From contig NZ_JADBEJ010000001.1 in assembly GCF_014873915.1 (NCBI RefSeq), forward strand, positions 1,116,001 through 1,180,000: DNA of 64,000 bases, given 5' to 3'. The notes beneath the pieces were generated by a model. It ran no database searches. It worked only from the letters and a program-made list of their open reading frames with translations, and was not told the DNA's origin. Of the stretch, positions 62,169-64,000 are shown piece after piece. The stretch is from Amycolatopsis roodepoortensis (GTDB taxonomy: Bacteria; Actinomycetota; Actinomycetes; Mycobacteriales; Pseudonocardiaceae). The position numbers and the translations under genes are program-made. Every line of letters starts with the position of its first letter. Within the stretch, counting starts at the first letter, position 1.

Positions 62169-64000
62169 ATGCCGACGATCGGTACGGCACCGGTGTTCGT
62201 GGCCCGCGACGCCGAATTGGCCGAACTGGTGCGCGTCGCCACGCGCCCGCCGTCGGTCGCCGTCGTCGAGGGCGAGCCGGGGGTGGGCCGGAGCCGGTTG
62301 CTCGAAGAGCTGGCCGCCCATCCCGGGATCGCGTCGCGCGTGGTCTGGTCCGCCCGGTGCGGTTCGTTCGCGCGGCCGTGCCGGCTGGCGCCGTTGGTCG
62401 ACGCGCTGCTCGCCAAGAGCGCGATCGCCGCCGCCCACGCGGCAAGCTTCTCCCCGGTGACGGGGGTCCTCCGGCGGCTGGTCCCCGAATGGTCCCCGTG
62501 GCTGCCGCCGTTCCCGGAGAACGCGGACGCCGAGACCGTCCGGCAGCAGGAGTTCCGAGCCGTGCGCGAAGTGCTGACCGGCTGCGGCCCGGCGGTACTG
62601 GTGCTCGACGACGTCCATTGCGCGGACGACGACACGAGGGAGTTCCTGCGCGGGCTCGCGGCGTCCCCGGCCGCGGGGCTGAGCGCGGTGGTGAGCACGG
62701 CGGCGTCCGGGCCGCGGCGATTCCCGGCGCCGCGCGAGACCGCCGCGCAAGTCTCGCTTTCGGCGTTCACCGCCGCCCAGGTGCGGACGCTGCTGGACGC
62801 GTCCTTCGGCCGCTGCGCGCCGGATGTCGCCGAAGCGGCGCACCGGCGGACGTCCGGGATCGCCGTCGACCTGACGGCGTTGATCCAGAGCGTCGGTGAC
62901 ACGGCCGAATCCCTTTCGGCGGACAAGCTGGCCTCGGCGACGGTGCCGCCTACCGTGCGGAGCCGGGTTTCCGAGCTGATGGCGGCGACCGGCCCGGCCG
63001 CACAGGACGTCGTCCGCGCCGCCGCGGTACTGGGATCGCCCGCGGGGGAACAGGATCTGGGCGCGGTCGCCGGCGCGTCCGCGGAGGTCGCCGGTGCGAT
63101 CACCGAAGCGGTGGCGGCGGGGCTGCTGCGGGATCTCGGCCGCGGCCGCTACGTCTCGGGGAGTCCGCTGATCGCCGAAGCGGTCTACGCGTTGCTCGCC
63201 GGACCTCAGCGGTGCGCGATGCACGGACGTGCCGCCGCCCGGCTCATCGCGAGCGTCGAACCGTTCGCGTCCCTCATCGCCCGTCACGCGCGGCTGGCCG
63301 GCGACATCGCCGCGTGGACACAGTGGACCGGCGTCGCGGTCGACAACGCCATCGAAGACGGCCGCACCGAGGAGGCGAGCCGCCTGCTCGAAGCGGCCTT
63401 GCGGGACACGGATCTCCCGCGGACCGCGCGCGAATCGTTCGCCGTCCGGCTCGGCAGGGAACTGCCGCGCAGTATCGCGCACGCCGGCACGGTCCGGCTG
63501 CTGCGCGAGATCCTGCGCGAATGGCCGCTGAGCAAGGCCGCGCGGGGCGAGATCCGCGTCCATCTCGGGCAGGTGCTGATCAACCAGGTCGGCAAGGTCG
63601 AAGCGGGCAGGCTCGAGATCGAACTGGGCGCGGCCGATCTCGGCAGGCGGCAGGCGCTGCTCGCCAGAGGACTGGTCACCCTGGCGCTGCCGCATATCGG
63701 CACCGTCCCGGTGGAGGAGAACTTCCGCTGGCTCGACGAGGCCGAACAGGTGAGCAAGGGGGAACACGACGCCGGGTTACTAGCTGCCATCACCGCGAAC
63801 CGGCTTTCGGCGCGTATGCAGATCGCCGATCCGGCGGCCTGGCAGGAGATCGCGGATCTGCCGAGGGCACCGGAGTCGGCGGAGGTCTGCCGCCAGGTGG
63901 CCCGCACCTACATCAACCTGGCCGACGCGGTGGCGTGGAACGGGCACTACCCGGTCGCGCGGGCCTACCTCACGACGGCGCGGCGGCTGATCCGCGACGA
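62169..64000 (+). CDS. LuxR-family large ATP-binding regulator (3' end missing)
   Basis: The frame from ATG 62169 runs 610 codons to the window edge. The N-terminal AAA/STAND domain has Walker A GEPGVGRSRLLEEL (about residues 34-47), in which Arg replaces the usual Lys, and Walker B VLVLDDVHCADDDT (about 141-154). A helical, TPR-like region follows. LAL-type regulators end in a LuxR HTH, which would lie outside this window, so the assignment rests on the N-terminal part. Substitution of the P-loop Lys may weaken ATP binding. Confidence 0.82.
   Translation, partial: MPTIGTAPVFVARDAELAELVRVATRPPSVAVVEGEPGVGRSRLLEELAAHPGIASRVVWSARCGSFARPCRLAPLVDALLAKSAIAAAHAASFSPVTGVLRRLVPEWSPWLPPFPENADAETVRQQEFRAVREVLTGCGPAVLVLDDVHCADDDTREFLRGLAASPAAGLSAVVSTAASGPRRFPAPRETAAQVSLSAFTAAQVRTLLDASFGRCAPDVAEAAHRRTSGIAVDLTALIQSVGDTAESLSADKLASATVPPTVRSRVSELMAATGPAAQDVVRAAAVLGSPAGEQDLGAVAGASAEVAGAITEAVAAGLLRDLGRGRYVSGSPLIAEAVYALLAGPQRCAMHGRAAARLIASVEPFASLIARHARLAGDIAAWTQWTGVAVDNAIEDGRTEEASRLLEAALRDTDLPRTARESFAVRLGRELPRSIAHAGTVRLLREILREWPLSKAARGEIRVHLGQVLINQVGKVEAGRLEIELGAADLGRRQALLARGLVTLALPHIGTVPVEENFRWLDEAEQVSKGEHDAGLLAAITANRLSARMQIADPAAWQEIADLPRAPESAEVCRQVARTYINLADAVAWNGHYPVARAYLTTARRLIRD

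Overview
The window is high-GC DNA (about 70% G+C by eye, third positions almost always G or C) with tightly packed genes, many 4-nt ATGA/GTGA start-stop overlaps, many TetR/LysR/GntR regulators, two DUF222-HNH (13E12-repeat type) genes and a SARP/AfsR-type regulator. Together these point to a soil actinomycete of the Pseudonocardiaceae, most likely Amycolatopsis or a close relative; the genus is an inference. No rRNA, tRNA, CRISPR array, phage or conjugation genes were recognised. About 60 protein genes are supported. The first (RecB-like nuclease/helicase) and last (LuxR-family regulator) run off the window edges.

Layout. 1-3.6 kb: 3'-truncated TM0106-type nuclease-helicase and a GntR/UTRA repressor. 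3.7-5.5 kb: secreted GH16 enzyme and a SnoaL-tailed ECF sigma factor. 5.8-8.4 kb: DUF222-HNH protein, a small protein with a possible nonsense mutation, and a GNAT. 8.5-14.8 kb: cyclase plus ThDP enzyme, convergent with a methyltransferase/FAD-oxidoreductase pair resembling the 10-methyl fatty acid (tuberculostearate) enzymes, then a secreted SGNH hydrolase. 14.9-20.6 kb: YjbR-like protein, then a coupled histidine kinase, response regulator and AfsR-like regulator. 20.7-26.2 kb: TetR, MMPL transporter with a fused ABC-like ATPase, and YhgE/Pip protein. 26.3-29.8 kb: copper operon with two CsoR-type boxes. 29.9-40.8 kb: four TetR modules, each with a visible palindromic operator (methyltransferase; zinc alcohol dehydrogenase/MFS; ABC exporter/CPBP protease; ECF sigma factor with zinc finger), plus two GNATs or anti-sigma-like proteins. 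40.8-45.6 kb: threonine degradation (tdh-kbl-LysR), TerC, TetR. 45.6-49.3 kb: TetX-like monooxygenase, a second DUF222-HNH gene and, directly after it, a roughly 1.2-kb array of about 140-bp degenerate tandem repeats. 49.4-57.1 kb: a locus resembling dicarboxyl-CoA (itaconate/citramalate-type) catabolism with an MHS transporter and LysR regulator. 57.1-60.4 kb: patatin, SDR and Baeyer-Villiger-type monooxygenase, resembling the mycobacterial mymA operon. 60.4-61.8 kb: secreted papain-like protease and a membrane-anchored partner. 62.2-64 kb: start of a LuxR-type large regulator.

The strongest candidate for something undescribed is the tandem array at 47989-49170. Each unit carries a stem-loop with a constant 15-nt loop, and the outer stem changes sequence between units while staying paired, which suggests selection on RNA or single-stranded DNA structure. 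It begins two bases after the stop of an HNH endonuclease gene. Other items worth a look are a pair of near-identical 23-24-bp palindromes at gene ends, the MMPL-ATPase fusion, and a hairpin that covers the ribosome binding site of the GH16 gene.
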